Below, one piece after another: positions 50,524 through 60,546 of a stretch of 64,000 nucleotides of DNA. The translations under genes and the position numbers were made by a program. A model generated the notes under the pieces. That model saw only the letters and a program-made list of their open reading frames with translations. It was not told where the DNA came from and did not search any database. Every line of letters begins with the position of its first letter. Within the stretch, counting starts at the first letter, position 1. The stretch comes from an uncultured Trueperaceae bacterium (GTDB taxonomy: Bacteria; Deinococcota; Deinococci; Deinococcales; Trueperaceae). The DNA is taken from positions 1-64,000 of the forward strand of contig CAJXOA010000004.1 in assembly GCA_913057685.1 (NCBI GenBank), in the 5' to 3' direction.

Positions 50524-50529
50524 TATCGT
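50524..50529 (+). promoter_or_regulatory. Leaderless -10 box of the PatB-like gene
   Basis: TATCGT with upstream TGC, six bases before ATG 50536. Confidence 0.6.
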
Positions 50530-50535
50530 CCGCGC

Positions 50536-51693
50536 ATGACGCATCCCTACGACGCGCTGGACGCCGAGACGCTGCGGCGTCGGTCGCTGCTGAAGTGGCG
50601 GACGTACGACGAGGACGTCCTCCCGCTGTGGGTGGCCGACATGGATTTCCCCGTCGCGACCGAGGTGCGCGACGCCCTGAAGGCGTTCGCCGACGGCGAC
50701 ACGTTCGGCTACCCCGAGTGGACCGGCATCCCCGGCCTGCGCGAGGCGGTCGCCGACCGCCTCGCCCGCCGGCAGGGCTGGACGGTCGACCCCGACGCGA
50801 TCTGGATCACCCCCGGAACGGTGGCGGGGCTGTACGCCGCCGTCAAGGCGTTCGCCGCGCAGGGCGACGGCGTGGTCTCCCCGACCCCCGTCTACCCGCC
50901 GTTCCGCCTGGCGACGGAGCACCAGGGCCGCACCTTCCAGCAGGTCGACCTGCACGACGACGGGGACGGCTACCGCCTCGACGAGGCCGCGCTCGACGCC
51001 GCCATCACGCCGTCGTCGCGGCTGCTGATGCTGTGCCACCCGCACAACCCGACCGGGCGGGTGTTCGACCGCGGCGAACTCGAGGCGCTCGCGGCGCGGG
51101 TGCTCGACCACCGGTTGTTCGTCGTCAGCGACGAACTGCACGCCGACCTGAACTTCGGGCCGACCCACACGCCGTTCGCGTCGCTCTCCCCCGAGGTCGC
51201 CAAGCGGACGGTGACCCTGATCGGGCCGACGAAGGCGTTCAACCTCGCGGGCCTGAAGATCGGCTTCGCCATCGCCGAGGATCCCGACGTGATGGCGCGG
51301 TTCAAGGCTGCGGCGTTCGGCGTGTCGATGCCGGCGCCGTCGGTGTCGCAGTGGGGGGCGTTGGCGGCCGTCCGCGACGCCGACGCCTGGTTCGAGGACA
51401 CGCTGGCGTACCTGAAGGCGAACCGCGACCACGTCGCGGCGCGGGTCGCGGCGATGCCGGGCGTCCGCCACCACGCGCCGGAGGCGACGTACCTCGCGTG
51501 GCTCGACTTCCGCGCGACGCCGCTCGCCAGCGACCCTGCCGGCCTCCTGAAGGAGCGCGTCCGTCTGGCCCTCAACGACGGTGCGTCGTTCGGGCCGGCC
51601 GGAGCGGGCTTCGCCCGCCTGAACTTCGCGACGTCGCGCGGCATCGTCGACGACGCGCTCGACCGGATCGAACGCGCCCTGCGCGAGGCGTGA
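50536..51693 (+). CDS. PatB/MalY-type cystathionine beta-lyase
   Basis: A PLP-dependent C-S lyase or aminotransferase of 385 residues. The MalY/PatB type is recognised from [53 protein letters not shown] and the PLP-Lys in [14 protein letters not shown]. It probably cleaves cystathionine to homocysteine. First gene of a three-gene operon with a GTGA junction to a uracil-DNA glycosylase gene; the link looks organisational, not metabolic. Confidence 0.9.
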   Translation: MTHPYDALDAETLRRRSLLKWRTYDEDVLPLWVADMDFPVATEVRDALKAFADGDTFGYPEWTGIPGLREAVADRLARRQGWTVDPDAIWITPGTVAGLYAAVKAFAAQGDGVVSPTPVYPPFRLATEHQGRTFQQVDLHDDGDGYRLDEAALDAAITPSSRLLMLCHPHNPTGRVFDRGELEALAARVLDHRLFVVSDELHADLNFGPTHTPFASLSPEVAKRTVTLIGPTKAFNLAGLKIGFAIAEDPDVMARFKAAAFGVSMPAPSVSQWGALAAVRDADAWFEDTLAYLKANRDHVAARVAAMPGVRHHAPEATYLAWLDFRATPLASDPAGLLKERVRLALNDGASFGPAGAGFARLNFATSRGIVDDALDRIERALREA

Positions 51694-52415
51694 GCGACCC
51701 GGCGACCCCGGACGGCACCACCGAGCACCTCCCCGAGGCGCTGCGGACCTGCCGGCGCTGCCCGCGCCTCGTCGCGCACCGCGAGGCGGTGGCGCGCGAG
51801 AAGCGGGCCAGCTACCGCGACGAGACGTACTGGGGCGCGCCCGTCCCCGGGTTCGGGGATCCGGACGCGCGCCTCGTGATCCTCGGCCTCGCGCCGGGCG
51901 CGCACGGGTCGAACCGCACCGGGCGGCAGTTCACCGGCGACGCGTCGGGCGCCTTCCTGTTCCCCGCCCTGCACCGCGCCGGGCTCGCCGACCGGCCGCA
52001 CAGCGAGCGGCGCGGCGACGGCCTGGCGTTGCGGGGGACGTGGATCACCGCGGCGGTGCGGTGCGTCCCGCCCGGCAACGCACCGACCCGCGCCGAGGCG
52101 GCCACCTGCCGACCGTGGCTGGAGGACGACCTGCAGCGCCTCCCCGCCGCCCGCGTGGTGCTGGCGTTCGGGGCGTTCGCGCACGCCGCCTACCTCGACC
52201 GCCTCGCGGCGCGCGGCGCGAAGGTCGTGAAGGCCCGCCACCCGTTCGCGCACGCCGCGGAGCACGACCTGCCGGCCGCCTACCCGGACGCCGGCGCGCA
52301 CCAGCTGCTCGACGGCTACCACCCCAGCTTCCAGAACACGAACACGGGTCGCCTCACGCCCGCGATGATGGACGCCGTCCTGGCGCGCGCGAAGGCGCTC
52401 GCGGGCGTGGCGTGA
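51690..52415 (+). CDS. Uracil-DNA glycosylase, family 5 (UDGb)
   Basis: A 241-residue iron-sulfur uracil-DNA glycosylase of the thermophile UDGb type. Motif 1 is GLAPGAHGSNRTGRQFTGDASG (active site, cited in part), with the C-terminal HPSFQNTNTGRLTP and Fe-S Cys in CRRCPRL, VRCVPP and CRPWL. Family 5 enzymes lack the usual catalytic Asp/Asn and act on uracil and hypoxanthine; the residues fit. GTG start in a GTGA overlap with the lyase gene. Confidence 0.93.
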   Translation: MSDPATPDGTTEHLPEALRTCRRCPRLVAHREAVAREKRASYRDETYWGAPVPGFGDPDARLVILGLAPGAHGSNRTGRQFTGDASGAFLFPALHRAGLADRPHSERRGDGLALRGTWITAAVRCVPPGNAPTRAEAATCRPWLEDDLQRLPAARVVLAFGAFAHAAYLDRLAARGAKVVKARHPFAHAAEHDLPAAYPDAGAHQLLDGYHPSFQNTNTGRLTPAMMDAVLARAKALAGVA

Positions 52416-53566
52416 GCGACGGGCCGGACGCCACCCTGCACCTCGGGCCGGCGTTCGCGTCGGTGCTGGCCTCGCGGCACCCGTGGATCTACCGCGATGC
52501 GCTGCCGCGCCACGCCCTGCGGGGCGGCGAACGCGTGCGCGTCGAGGCGGGCTCGGAGGTCGCCTTCGGGCTGTTCGACGCCACCGGCGCGATCGGCGTG
52601 CGGCTGCTGACGTGGGGCGAGCCGCCGGGCGAGCGCTGGTGGGAGGACGCCGTCGCGCAGGCGGTCGCGGCCCGCGCGCCGCTCGCCGCGGCGGGCCACA
52701 CCGCCTACCGCCTGATCTTCGGGGAGGGCGACGGGCTGCCGGGCCTCGTCGCCGACCGCTACGCGCGGCACGCCGTCATCGAGGTGCACACCGACGCGCT
52801 CGAGGGGGTCCTGCCGCGAGTCGCGCGGGCGCTGTTGCGCGCCGCCCGCCTCAAGGGCGTCGTGCGGCGGGTCGACGGGGAGCTCGAGGTCCTGGCGGGC
52901 GAAGCGCCCCCGCCGGAGGTCACCGTCCGCGAGCACGGTCTGCGCTTCCTCGCGAACCTGCGCGAGGGCCAGAAGACCGGCTTGTTCCTCGACCACCGCG
53001 AGCACCGCCGCCGCGTCCGCGACCTCGCGGACGGCGCGCGGGTGTTGAACCTGTTCGGGTACGCCGGGGGGTTCAGCGTCGCGGCGCTCGCCGGCGGGGC
53101 GCGCGAGGTGTGGACGGTGGACGTCGCCGCGCCGGCGTTGCGCGACGCCGAACGCAACGTCGTCGCCAACGACCTCGATCCCGCCCGCCACCGGGCGGTC
53201 GAAGCGGACGTCTTCGCGCTGCTGCCGGAGGTGGCGAAGGCCGGCGAAACCTTCGACCTGGTGGTGCTCGACCCGCCCTCCTTGGCGCGCCGCAAGGCGC
53301 AGCGCGAGCGGGCGATCCGCGCCTACCGGCGCCTGAACGCCGGGGCGGCGGCGCTCGTCGCGCCGGGCGGGATCCTGGCGACCGCGTCGTGCACGGCGCA
53401 GGTCCCCCCGAACGCGTTCGAGAGGGCCGTCGCTGCCGGCCTCCGCGACGCGGGCGCCGACCTGGTGCGCATGGAGCGCGGCGAGCAGCCGCTCGACCAT
53501 CCGGTCCGCCCGACGTTCCCCGAGGGGCGCTACCTGAAGTTCGTCACGTACCGCGCGGGCCCCTGA
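52412..53566 (+). CDS. RlmI-like 23S rRNA methyltransferase
   Basis: A 384-residue SAM-dependent class I methyltransferase with an N-terminal PUA-like domain (HPWIYRDALPRHAL, RVRVEAGSEVAFGLFD) and catalytic motifs VLNLFGYAGGFSVAAL, DLVVLDPPSLARRK and ATASCTAQV. This is the RlmI/RlmK family that methylates C5 of a 23S rRNA cytosine. In this family the PPS motif IV and SCS/SCT motif VI are standard. GTGA overlap with the UDG gene. Confidence 0.87.
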   Translation: MSDGPDATLHLGPAFASVLASRHPWIYRDALPRHALRGGERVRVEAGSEVAFGLFDATGAIGVRLLTWGEPPGERWWEDAVAQAVAARAPLAAAGHTAYRLIFGEGDGLPGLVADRYARHAVIEVHTDALEGVLPRVARALLRAARLKGVVRRVDGELEVLAGEAPPPEVTVREHGLRFLANLREGQKTGLFLDHREHRRRVRDLADGARVLNLFGYAGGFSVAALAGGAREVWTVDVAAPALRDAERNVVANDLDPARHRAVEADVFALLPEVAKAGETFDLVVLDPPSLARRKAQRERAIRAYRRLNAGAAALVAPGGILATASCTAQVPPNAFERAVAAGLRDAGADLVRMERGEQPLDHPVRPTFPEGRYLKFVTYRAGP

Positions 53567-53599
53567 CGCCCCGCGGCGCCCCGCGCCCCGACCGGCCCA

Positions 53600-53629
53600 C
53601 GGACGCCCGGACCACGGACGCCCGGACCA
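53600..53629. repeat. 15-base tandem duplication
   Basis: CGGACGCCCGGACCA occurs twice head to tail in the spacer between the rlmI-like and dioxygenase genes. Confidence 0.85.
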
Positions 53630-53652
53630 CCTGCCGCCCGAGGCCGCGCGGG

Positions 53653-53658
53653 TAGCCT
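53653..53658 (+). promoter_or_regulatory. -10 box of the ring-cleaving dioxygenase gene
   Basis: TAGCCT; an approximately 38-base leader with GGAGG precedes the ATG. Confidence 0.5.
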
Positions 53659-53703
53659 GCCGGCCTGCGCGGCGGACGCCGCGACGCCACGGAGGTCGTC
53701 CCC

Positions 53704-54690
53704 ATGCCGTCCCCCACCGACCCGTCCCCCAACGACCTGGCCCCCACCGGCATCCACCACGTCAGCGCCCTCACGAACGACATCCGGACGAATCACGCCT
53801 TCTACACGACCGTGATGGGCATGCGCCTCGTGAAGCGGACGGTGAACCAGGACGACCCGTCGATGTACCACCTGTTCTACGCCGACGGCGCCGGTACGCC
53901 CGGGAGCGACCTGACGTACTTCGACATGCCCCGCGCCGCGCGGGAGCGTCCCGGCAACCGCAGCATCACGCGCACCACCCTCCGCGTCGACGGCGAGGCC
54001 GCCCTGGGCGCCTGGCGCGACCGCTTCGACGCGCTCGGCGTGCCGCACGGCGACGTCACCCTCCGCCGCGGCCGACTGCACCTGGACTTCGAGGACCCGC
54101 ACGGGCTCCCCCTCGCCCTCGTCGACGACGGCGGCGTCGGGCCCGCCCACCCGTGGGACGCGAGCCCCGTGCCCGCCGCGCAGCAGGTGCGCGGCCTCGG
54201 ATCCGTCGAGATCACCGTTCCCGAGCTCGGCCCCACCCACGCCTTCCTCACCGACGTCCTGCACCTCGAGGCGGAGGCGACGTACCCGCCGGACGACGGA
54301 ACCCAGGGCGCGGTGCACGTCTACCGCATGCACGCCGACGGCCCCGCCGGCGAACTGCACGTCGCGGTGGTGCCCGACCGCCCGAACGCCCGCTACGGCT
54401 CGGGCGGCGTGCACCACCTCGCCCTGCGCGTCCCGAACGACGCGGCGTACCACGCCTGGAGCGCGCGACTCGCGCGGACCGGTCGGCCGTTCAGCGGCGA
54501 GGTCGACCGGCACTACTTCCGAAGCCTCTACGTCCGCGAGCCGGGCGGCATCCTCGTCGAACTGGCGACCGACGGGCCCGGGTTCGACGTCGACGAACCG
54601 CGCGCCACCCTCGGGGAGCAGTTGGCCCTCCCGCCGTTCCTGGAGCCCCGCCGCGCGCAGATCGAAGCGCGCCTCGCGCCGCTCGACTGA
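53704..54690 (+). CDS. Ring-cleaving dioxygenase, glyoxalase superfamily
   Basis: A 328-residue two-domain vicinal-oxygen-chelate protein like MhqO/MhqA-type hydroquinone dioxygenases. Repeat 1 begins TGIHHVSALTNDIRTNHAFYTTVMGMRLVKRTVNQ and repeat 2 RGLGSVEITVPELGPTHAF (both cited in pieces elsewhere); metal ligands are the His of IHHVSA, His of VHHLALRV and Glu of GGILVELATDGPGF. Likely role is quinone or hydroquinone detoxification. CGGAGG precedes the ATG. The N terminus is a short Pro/Ser/Asp lead. Confidence 0.88.
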   Translation: MPSPTDPSPNDLAPTGIHHVSALTNDIRTNHAFYTTVMGMRLVKRTVNQDDPSMYHLFYADGAGTPGSDLTYFDMPRAARERPGNRSITRTTLRVDGEAALGAWRDRFDALGVPHGDVTLRRGRLHLDFEDPHGLPLALVDDGGVGPAHPWDASPVPAAQQVRGLGSVEITVPELGPTHAFLTDVLHLEAEATYPPDDGTQGAVHVYRMHADGPAGELHVAVVPDRPNARYGSGGVHHLALRVPNDAAYHAWSARLARTGRPFSGEVDRHYFRSLYVREPGGILVELATDGPGFDVDEPRATLGEQLALPPFLEPRRAQIEARLAPLD

Positions 54691-54704
54691 CGCCCGCCCC
54701 GCGC

Positions 54705-55523
54705 TCAGGCGTCGGGCGCCGGGCGCGCCACCCCCGCCGCGCGCAACGCCGCGAGGAGGCGCGCCTCGACGTCCGTTGCGGCGACGTCGTGCAGCAGGTC
54801 GTGCGCGCCGCCGGGCACGACGTGCAGGTCCACCGGCGCGTCGCCCGCCGCCGCCGCGAAGGCGCGGCTGCCGTCGACCGACGCGAGGGCGTCCCTTTCG
54901 CCGTGCAGGATCGTGACGGGCACGCGGGTGCGCGCGGCGTCGGCCAGGACGCGGGGGCCGAGGGCGTGCAGTTCCCGCAACGACGCGAGGCGCACCCCCC
55001 CGCGGTCGACGAGCGGGTCGCGGACGTACGCGTCGACCTCGTCGCGCACGCCGGACACCGTTCCCGACGGCACCGGGCGGGTGCGGAGGCCCGGCGCGAG
55101 CCGCGACGCGGCGGTCGCGAGGGCCAGCGCCCAGGCGGGCGTCGCGAGGGCGCTCGCGAGGTACGGGCCGGTCACCGCCACGCAGCGCGTGGCGTGCCCC
55201 GGGCGTTGCGCCGCCCGCAGCAGCAGCGCACCGCCGAAACTGTGCCCGATCGCGGCGACGGGGAGGCCGTCCGCCCCGAGGTCCGCCAATCGGGCGGCCA
55301 GCCGGTCGGCGAGCGCTTCGGCGTCGTCGATGCGGGCGCGCGGTCCGGGGCTGCGGCCGTGCCCGGGGAGGTCCAGCAGGGTCGTCTCGACCCCGGCGGC
55401 GGCCAGCCGCCGCGCGAACGGCGCGTAGCGTCCGGCGTGCTCGGCGAACCCGTGCACGAACAACGCCCGCCCCGCCGGCGTCCCCTCGGTGGGGACGACC
55501 GCTTCGTACGGCGCGTCGGTCAC
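54705..55523 (-). CDS. Alpha/beta hydrolase, monoacylglycerol-lipase-like
   Basis: A 272-residue hydrolase of the serine aminopeptidase S33/monoglyceride lipase group. Oxyanion region FVHGFAEHAGRYAPFAR, LLDLPGHGRSPGPRARI, nucleophile AIGHSFGGALLL, acid in TILHGERDALAS and His in VPGGAHDLLHD; the triad is complete. GTG start in a GTGA overlap with purS, so it is co-translated with purine genes although no purine role is apparent. Confidence 0.87.
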   Translation of the reverse strand: MTDAPYEAVVPTEGTPAGRALFVHGFAEHAGRYAPFARRLAAAGVETTLLDLPGHGRSPGPRARIDDAEALADRLAARLADLGADGLPVAAIGHSFGGALLLRAAQRPGHATRCVAVTGPYLASALATPAWALALATAASRLAPGLRTRPVPSGTVSGVRDEVDAYVRDPLVDRGGVRLASLRELHALGPRVLADAARTRVPVTILHGERDALASVDGSRAFAAAAGDAPVDLHVVPGGAHDLLHDVAATDVEARLLAALRAAGVARPAPDA

Positions 55524-55819
55524 GCCGCGCCCCCCTCGGGCGGCGCGTCGTCCGCCGGGTCGTCGTCGAGCGCCTCGAGCGCGACGTCGGCGACCTCGGT
55601 CTCGGGGTCGCGCAACAGCGCGTCGGCGAGGCGGCGGACCTCCCCGGCCACCGCCTCCGGCGCGCCGGGCAGGTCCAGGACGACGATCCGTCCCGCCGCG
55701 ACGTCGAGGACCGTCTCGGCCTGGGCCGCGTCGAGGGTGGCGCGGGCGGCGTCGGCGTCGGGGTCGGGGGCGCCCGGCCGCGCGGAGATCGTGACGTGCG
55801 CGCGGGTCCGGACGCTCAC
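55520..55819 (-). CDS. purS: Phosphoribosylformylglycinamidine synthase subunit PurS
   Basis: The small structural subunit of the three-part FGAM synthase (PurS-PurQ-PurL). The 99-residue protein follows the PurS pattern: a beta strand (AHVTISARPGAPDPDADAAR), ALk-like helix, VLDVAAGRIVVLDL and LADALLRDPETEVADVALEAL matching the usual LLANPVIEDYEIE. An acidic tail extends past the fold. GTG start overlaps the purC-like stop. purQ and purL, usual next genes, do not follow. Confidence 0.85.
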   Translation of the reverse strand: MSVRTRAHVTISARPGAPDPDADAARATLDAAQAETVLDVAAGRIVVLDLPGAPEAVAGEVRRLADALLRDPETEVADVALEALDDDPADDAPPEGGAA

Positions 55820-56439
55820 GCGGGTCCCTCCGCGAGGCGGGCGAGGAGGCGGTCGTCCGGGACGGGCGTCGCGTCGTCGTCCGCCGCCAGGTCCCACACC
55901 GTGAAGGTCGCGGGCGTGAACGGCCCCAGGAGGGCCACGGTGCCGTCCTCGCGGCGGCCGAAGCGCAGCGCGACCTCGATCAGGTCGAGGTCGCGCGCTT
56001 CGAACCACGGCCCGAGCGCCTCGTTCGCGCCGACCGTGAGCTCCCACAGGCCCTCGAGGTCGTGCTCGTGCACGGCGTGGATCGCGACGGCGGTCGCGTC
56101 GTTCAGGAGCGGACGACCGAGCGCGTCGTCCTCGAGCCGCCACTCGACGACGCGCGGGTCGAGGTCGGTGCCGACCGGGAGGCCGTAGCGCGCGGCGAAG
56201 GGGCCGGCGGCGCGGTTGCGGACGACCGCCCCCAGCGCGAGGAGCGTGGGGAGCGGCCCGGGGCCGCGCAACGCCTCGCCGTCGCGCTCCTGGAGGGCGA
56301 TCGGGAGGCCGGCGGCGGCGCACGCGTCGAAGGCGGCGGCGGCCGCCGCCGCGACGCCGGGCGGGTAGGTCGCGCGCACGCCGCCGCCCTCGACCGCGGC
56401 GAGCGTCACCCCGTCCAGCGGGGCGGGGGCGGCGGTCAC
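55816..56439 (-). CDS. purC: Degenerate SAICAR synthetase (PurC-like)
   Basis: A 207-residue protein whose position (between purB and purS) and C-terminal half fit PurC: VVRNRAAGPFAARYGLPVG, VVEWRLEDDALGRPLLND, LGPWFEARDLDLIEVALRFGR and VWDL. The N-terminal half, however, lacks the YEGKAK, DDATAF and NGKG-type ATP-binding motifs and is about 30 residues shorter than usual, and the metal-site DEISPDTCR is replaced by GPFTPATFT. It may be a divergent working enzyme, or one that no longer catalyses the step. GTGA overlaps on both sides. Confidence 0.72.
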   Translation of the reverse strand: MTAAPAPLDGVTLAAVEGGGVRATYPPGVAAAAAAAFDACAAAGLPIALQERDGEALRGPGPLPTLLALGAVVRNRAAGPFAARYGLPVGTDLDPRVVEWRLEDDALGRPLLNDATAVAIHAVHEHDLEGLWELTVGANEALGPWFEARDLDLIEVALRFGRREDGTVALLGPFTPATFTVWDLAADDDATPVPDDRLLARLAEGPA

Positions 56440-57755
56440 GACCCCTCCCGCGGGAGGCCACGGCGCGCGAAGATCGCGTCGACGTGCGCGAGGTACGGCG
56501 CGACGTCGAACGCCGCGGCGAGGGCGTCGTCGTCGAGGGGCACGTCGGGGTCGGCCGCCAACAGGTCGCGGAGGGTGCCCTCCCCCTCCCACGTGCGCAG
56601 CGCCGCGCGCTGGACCAGTTCGTACGCCCGTTCGCGGGTCAGGCCGGTCCGCAGCAGCGCGTGCAGCGCCGCTTGGGAGTGGACGAGGCCGCCGAGCACG
56701 TCGACGTTGGCGCGCATCCGGTCGGCGTCGACCACGAGGCGCTCCAGCAGCGTCGCGGTGCGGCGCAGGGCGTAGGCGGCGAGGGTCGTCGCGTCGGGCA
56801 GGACGACCCGCTCGACGGAACTGTGGCTGATGTCGCGCGCGTGCCACAGCGCGACGTCCTCCAGGGCGGGGCCGACGTACCCGCGCAGGAGGCGGGCGAC
56901 GCCGGTCAGGTTCTCCGACGCGATCGGGTTCTTCTTGTGCGGCATCGACGACGACCCGGTCTGGCCGGGGGCGAACCCCTCGCGTACCTCCCGGACCTCG
57001 CTGCGTTGCAGGTGGCGGACCTCGAGGGCGATGCGTTCGATCGTCGTACCGAGGATCGCCAGGGTGCCGGCCAGTTCGGCGTGCCGGTCGCGGGCGACGA
57101 CCTGGGTGCTGACGGGATCGGGCGTCAGGCCGAGGGCGTCGGCGACGTGCGCTTCGACGTCCGGCGGGACGTGCGCGTACGTCCCCACCGATCCGGACAA
57201 CATCGCGACGCCGACCGCGTCGCGGGCGCGGGCGAGCCGGGCCGCGTCGCGCTGCGCGGCGGCGTCGAAGCCGAGCAGCACCAGCCCGAAGGTGGTGGGT
57301 TCGGCGTGCACGCCGTGACTGCGACCGATCGTGAGGGTGTCGCGGTGGGCGTCGGCGAGGGACCGCAGGTGCGTCCGGACCGCCTCCAGGTCCGCCGCGA
57401 TGACGTCGACCGCCTCGACGAGCGCCAGGTTCTGGGCGGTGTCGACGACGTCGGTGGAGGTGAGGCCCATGTGCACGAAGCGCGCCGGTTCGCCGAAGCG
57501 TTCGGTGAGGGCGCGGGTGAAGGCGACGACGTCGTGGCGGGTGTCGCGCTCCATCGCCGCGACGCGTTCGGCGAACGCGTCGTCGAGGGGGGCGGCGCGT
57601 TCGGCGGCGTCGAGGGCGTCGGCGGTGCCGGTGGGGACGTCGCCGCGCGCCTCCCAGGCGCGGACGGCGGCGAGCTCGACCCGCCACCAGCGGCGGAGCC
57701 GCGCGAGGTCGCTCCACAGCGCGCGCATGTCGGGGGTCTGGTAGCGCTCGATCAT
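56436..57755 (-). CDS. purB: Adenylosuccinate lyase
   Basis: Acts twice in purine synthesis (SAICAR cleavage and adenylosuccinate cleavage). The 439-residue protein has [34 protein letters not shown] (catalytic His) and the flexible signature loop [11 protein letters not shown]. The ATG follows TAGCGT by seven bases. First gene of purB-purC-purS-hydrolase. Confidence 0.95.
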   Translation of the reverse strand: MIERYQTPDMRALWSDLARLRRWWRVELAAVRAWEARGDVPTGTADALDAAERAAPLDDAFAERVAAMERDTRHDVVAFTRALTERFGEPARFVHMGLTSTDVVDTAQNLALVEAVDVIAADLEAVRTHLRSLADAHRDTLTIGRSHGVHAEPTTFGLVLLGFDAAAQRDAARLARARDAVGVAMLSGSVGTYAHVPPDVEAHVADALGLTPDPVSTQVVARDRHAELAGTLAILGTTIERIALEVRHLQRSEVREVREGFAPGQTGSSSMPHKKNPIASENLTGVARLLRGYVGPALEDVALWHARDISHSSVERVVLPDATTLAAYALRRTATLLERLVVDADRMRANVDVLGGLVHSQAALHALLRTGLTRERAYELVQRAALRTWEGEGTLRDLLAADPDVPLDDDALAAAFDVAPYLAHVDAIFARRGLPREGS

Positions 57756-57762
57756 CGCGCCG

Positions 57763-57768
57763 ACGCTA
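57763..57768 (-). promoter_or_regulatory. Leaderless -10 box of the purB operon
   Basis: TAGCGT with upstream TGG on the minus strand, seven bases before ATG 57755. Confidence 0.6.
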
Positions 57769-57870
57769 CCACGCGCTCCGGCGCGGCCCGGACCGGGGCC
57801 GTGCGGGAAAAGCACCGTCGGGGACGCATCCGCGCGCCTCCGTCCGGGCCCGTGGCGGCGGCGGGGGTGG

Positions 57871-57876
57871 TACACT
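57871..57876 (+). promoter_or_regulatory. -10 box of gyrA
   Basis: TACACT with upstream TGG; an approximately 48-base leader carries AAGGAGG before the TTG start. Confidence 0.65.
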
Positions 57877-57930
57877 CACACCGATTCCGCGGCGCTGCGC
57901 CGCCGGGCGTACGCCGAAGGAGGCTTCCCC

Positions 57931-60546
57931 TTGAACGAAGGTCAGGTCGTGTCCGTCGCGCTGACGGACGAGATCAAAACGAGTTTCATCAACTACGCCA
58001 TGTCGGTCATCGTCGACCGGGCCCTGCCCGACGTCCGCGACGGCCTGAAACCGGTCCAGCGGCGCATCCTCTACGCGATGGACCAGGAGGGGCTCGCCAG
58101 CAACCGCAAGTACTCCAAGAGCGCCGGGGTGGTCGGGGAGGTCATCAAGAAGTACCACCCGCACGGCGACTCCGCGGTGTACGAGGCGATGGTCCGCATG
58201 GCGCAACCGTGGAACGTGCGCTACCCGCTGGTCGACGGGCAGGGGAACTTCGGCTCGATCGACGGCGACCCCGCCGCCGCCTACCGCTACACCGAAGCGC
58301 GCCTCACGAAGGCGGCGGAGACGTTGCTCGAGGACATCGACAAGGAGACCGTCGACGAGCTCGAGAACTTCGACGGCACGACCTCCGAACCGGAGGTGCT
58401 GCCCTCGGCGCTGCCGAACCTGCTGGTCAACGGGGCGTCCGGCATCGCCGTCGGGATGGCGACGAACATCGCGCCGCACAACCTGACGGAGATCGTCGAC
58501 GGGCTCGTGGCGTTGATCCACGACAAGGACCTCTCCCTCGACGGCCTGATGGAGTACGTCAAGGGGCCCGACTTCCCCACCGGCGGGATCATCGGGCACG
58601 AGGGGATCCGCGAGGCGTACGAGACCGGCCGCGGCTCGATCCGCGTGCGGGGCCGCGTCCGCATCGAGCGGGGCGAAAAGAAACCGCAGATCGTCGTCAC
58701 CGAGATCCCCTACCAGGTCAACAAGACCAGCCTCATCCAGACCGCCGCGGGGCTCGTGCGCAACGGCAAGATCGACACGATCTCGAACATCCGCGACGAG
58801 TCCGACCGGCAGGGCATGCGCATCGTCTTCGAGCTCAAGAAGGGGGCGCTGCCGGAACTCGTCCTCAATCAGTTGTACAAGTACACGCAGCTGCAGAGCA
58901 CCTTCGCGATCAACAACGTCCTGATCGTCGGGCGTTCGCCGAAACTGTTGTCGCTCAAGGAGACGATGCGGGCGTTCCTCGACCACCGCGCCGAGGTCAT
59001 CGAACGCCGCAGCGCCTTCGAGCTGCGCAAGGCCGAGGAACGCGCGCACGTGCTCGAGGGCTACCTGATCGCGCTCGACAACCTCGACGAGGTCATCACC
59101 CTCATCCGCAACTCGCCCGACGCGCCGACCGCGCGGGTCGGCCTGATGGAGCGCTTCGGCCTGAGCGACGCGCAGGCGCAGGCGGTCCTCGACATGCGCC
59201 TGCAGCGCCTCACCGGCCTGGAGCGCGAGAAGATCGAGACCGAGTACGCCGAACTGCAGGAGCTCATCGCGCGCCTCAAGGCGATCCTCGGGGACGAGAA
59301 CGAACTGTGGGGGGTCGTGGAGAGCGAACTGCGCGAGGTGCAACGTCAGTACGGCGACGAACGCCGCACGCAGATCGGGGTGCTGTCCGACGAGATCGGC
59401 AAGGAGGACCTCATCGCCGAAGCGGCGATGGTCGTCACCCTCACGCGCGGCGGGTACCTGAAGCGCACGCCGCTCTCCTCCTACCGCGCGCAGGGGCGGG
59501 GCGGGAAGGGCGTCAAGGGCCAGGTCGCGAAGGAGGACGACGTCAACGACATGCTGTTGGTCGGCTCGACGCACGACTACCTGGCGTTCTTCACCGACCG
59601 GGGGCGCGTCTACCGCGAGAAGATCTACGACCTGCCCGAAGCGGAACGCGCCGCGCGGGGCGGCCACATCCGCAACATCCTGCCCCTCGAGGACGACGAG
59701 ACGGTGCAGACGGTCCTGGCGATCCCGGACTTCGATCGCGACGGGGCGTTCGTGTTCGCCACCCGCCGCGGGCTCGTCAAGCGCACCGCGATCCGGGACT
59801 ACACGAACATCTACGCCTCCGGCCTGATCGCCATCAACCTCGTCGACGGCGACGAACTCGTCGCCGTCCGCATGACCGGCGGGGAGCACGACGTCGTGCT
59901 CGCCACGCGCGACGGCCAAGCGATCCGCTTCGAGGAGGAGGCGGTGCGCGAGACCGGCCGGGCGACGCAGGGCGTCATCGGCATCCGCCTGCGCGACGAC
60001 GACGAGGTCGTCAGCCTCGCGACGGTCGCGCCGACCGAGCGCGAGACGACGCAGTTGCTCGCCGTCAGCGAACGCGGCTACGGCAAGCGGACGCCGGTGA
60101 GCGAGTACCCGCAGCGCGGGCGCGGCGGGATGGGCGTCATCACCCTCCGCGTCACCGACCGCACCGGTCCGCTCGTCGGGCTCGCCCCGACGACCGGCGA
60201 GGAGGAGCTGTTGTGCCTCTCCGAGGGCGGCATCGTGATCCGCACGAAGGTCGATCAGGTCAGCAGCTACGGGCGCTCCAGCCAGGGCGTGAAGGTCATG
60301 CGCCTCGGGGACGACGACCGCCTCGTCACGGCGCTCGTGATGCTGGCCGAGGAACAGATCGACGAGGTCGGCGAGGAGGTCAACGCCGCGGAGGCCGCCT
60401 CCGCCGTCCCGGCCGCCCCGAGCGCCGCGCCGGCCCCCGCCGACGACGCCGGAACCGAGGCCGGCGGCGAGGACGGCACGCCGCTGTTCGGGGAGGGCGA
60501 CCTGCTCGGTGCGGACGACCTGAACGACGACGGGAACGACGCGTGA
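57931..60546 (+). CDS. gyrA: DNA gyrase subunit A
   Basis: The DNA-cleaving subunit of gyrase, 871 residues. The quinolone region reads [17 protein letters not shown] (Ser83 equivalent kept; Glu in place of E. coli Asp87, a common natural variant), and the catalytic Tyr lies in [10 protein letters not shown]. The C-terminal beta-pinwheel has the GyrA box as QGRGGKG. The last 70 residues are an Ala/Pro/acidic tail. Start is TTG, chosen for AAGGAGG six bases upstream. The stop overlaps the GTG of a nucleoside hydrolase gene. gyrB is not in the window. Confidence 0.97.
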   Translation: MNEGQVVSVALTDEIKTSFINYAMSVIVDRALPDVRDGLKPVQRRILYAMDQEGLASNRKYSKSAGVVGEVIKKYHPHGDSAVYEAMVRMAQPWNVRYPLVDGQGNFGSIDGDPAAAYRYTEARLTKAAETLLEDIDKETVDELENFDGTTSEPEVLPSALPNLLVNGASGIAVGMATNIAPHNLTEIVDGLVALIHDKDLSLDGLMEYVKGPDFPTGGIIGHEGIREAYETGRGSIRVRGRVRIERGEKKPQIVVTEIPYQVNKTSLIQTAAGLVRNGKIDTISNIRDESDRQGMRIVFELKKGALPELVLNQLYKYTQLQSTFAINNVLIVGRSPKLLSLKETMRAFLDHRAEVIERRSAFELRKAEERAHVLEGYLIALDNLDEVITLIRNSPDAPTARVGLMERFGLSDAQAQAVLDMRLQRLTGLEREKIETEYAELQELIARLKAILGDENELWGVVESELREVQRQYGDERRTQIGVLSDEIGKEDLIAEAAMVVTLTRGGYLKRTPLSSYRAQGRGGKGVKGQVAKEDDVNDMLLVGSTHDYLAFFTDRGRVYREKIYDLPEAERAARGGHIRNILPLEDDETVQTVLAIPDFDRDGAFVFATRRGLVKRTAIRDYTNIYASGLIAINLVDGDELVAVRMTGGEHDVVLATRDGQAIRFEEEAVRETGRATQGVIGIRLRDDDEVVSLATVAPTERETTQLLAVSERGYGKRTPVSEYPQRGRGGMGVITLRVTDRTGPLVGLAPTTGEEELLCLSEGGIVIRTKVDQVSSYGRSSQGVKVMRLGDDDRLVTALVMLAEEQIDEVGEEVNAAEAASAVPAAPSAAPAPADDAGTEAGGEDGTPLFGEGDLLGADDLNDDGNDA

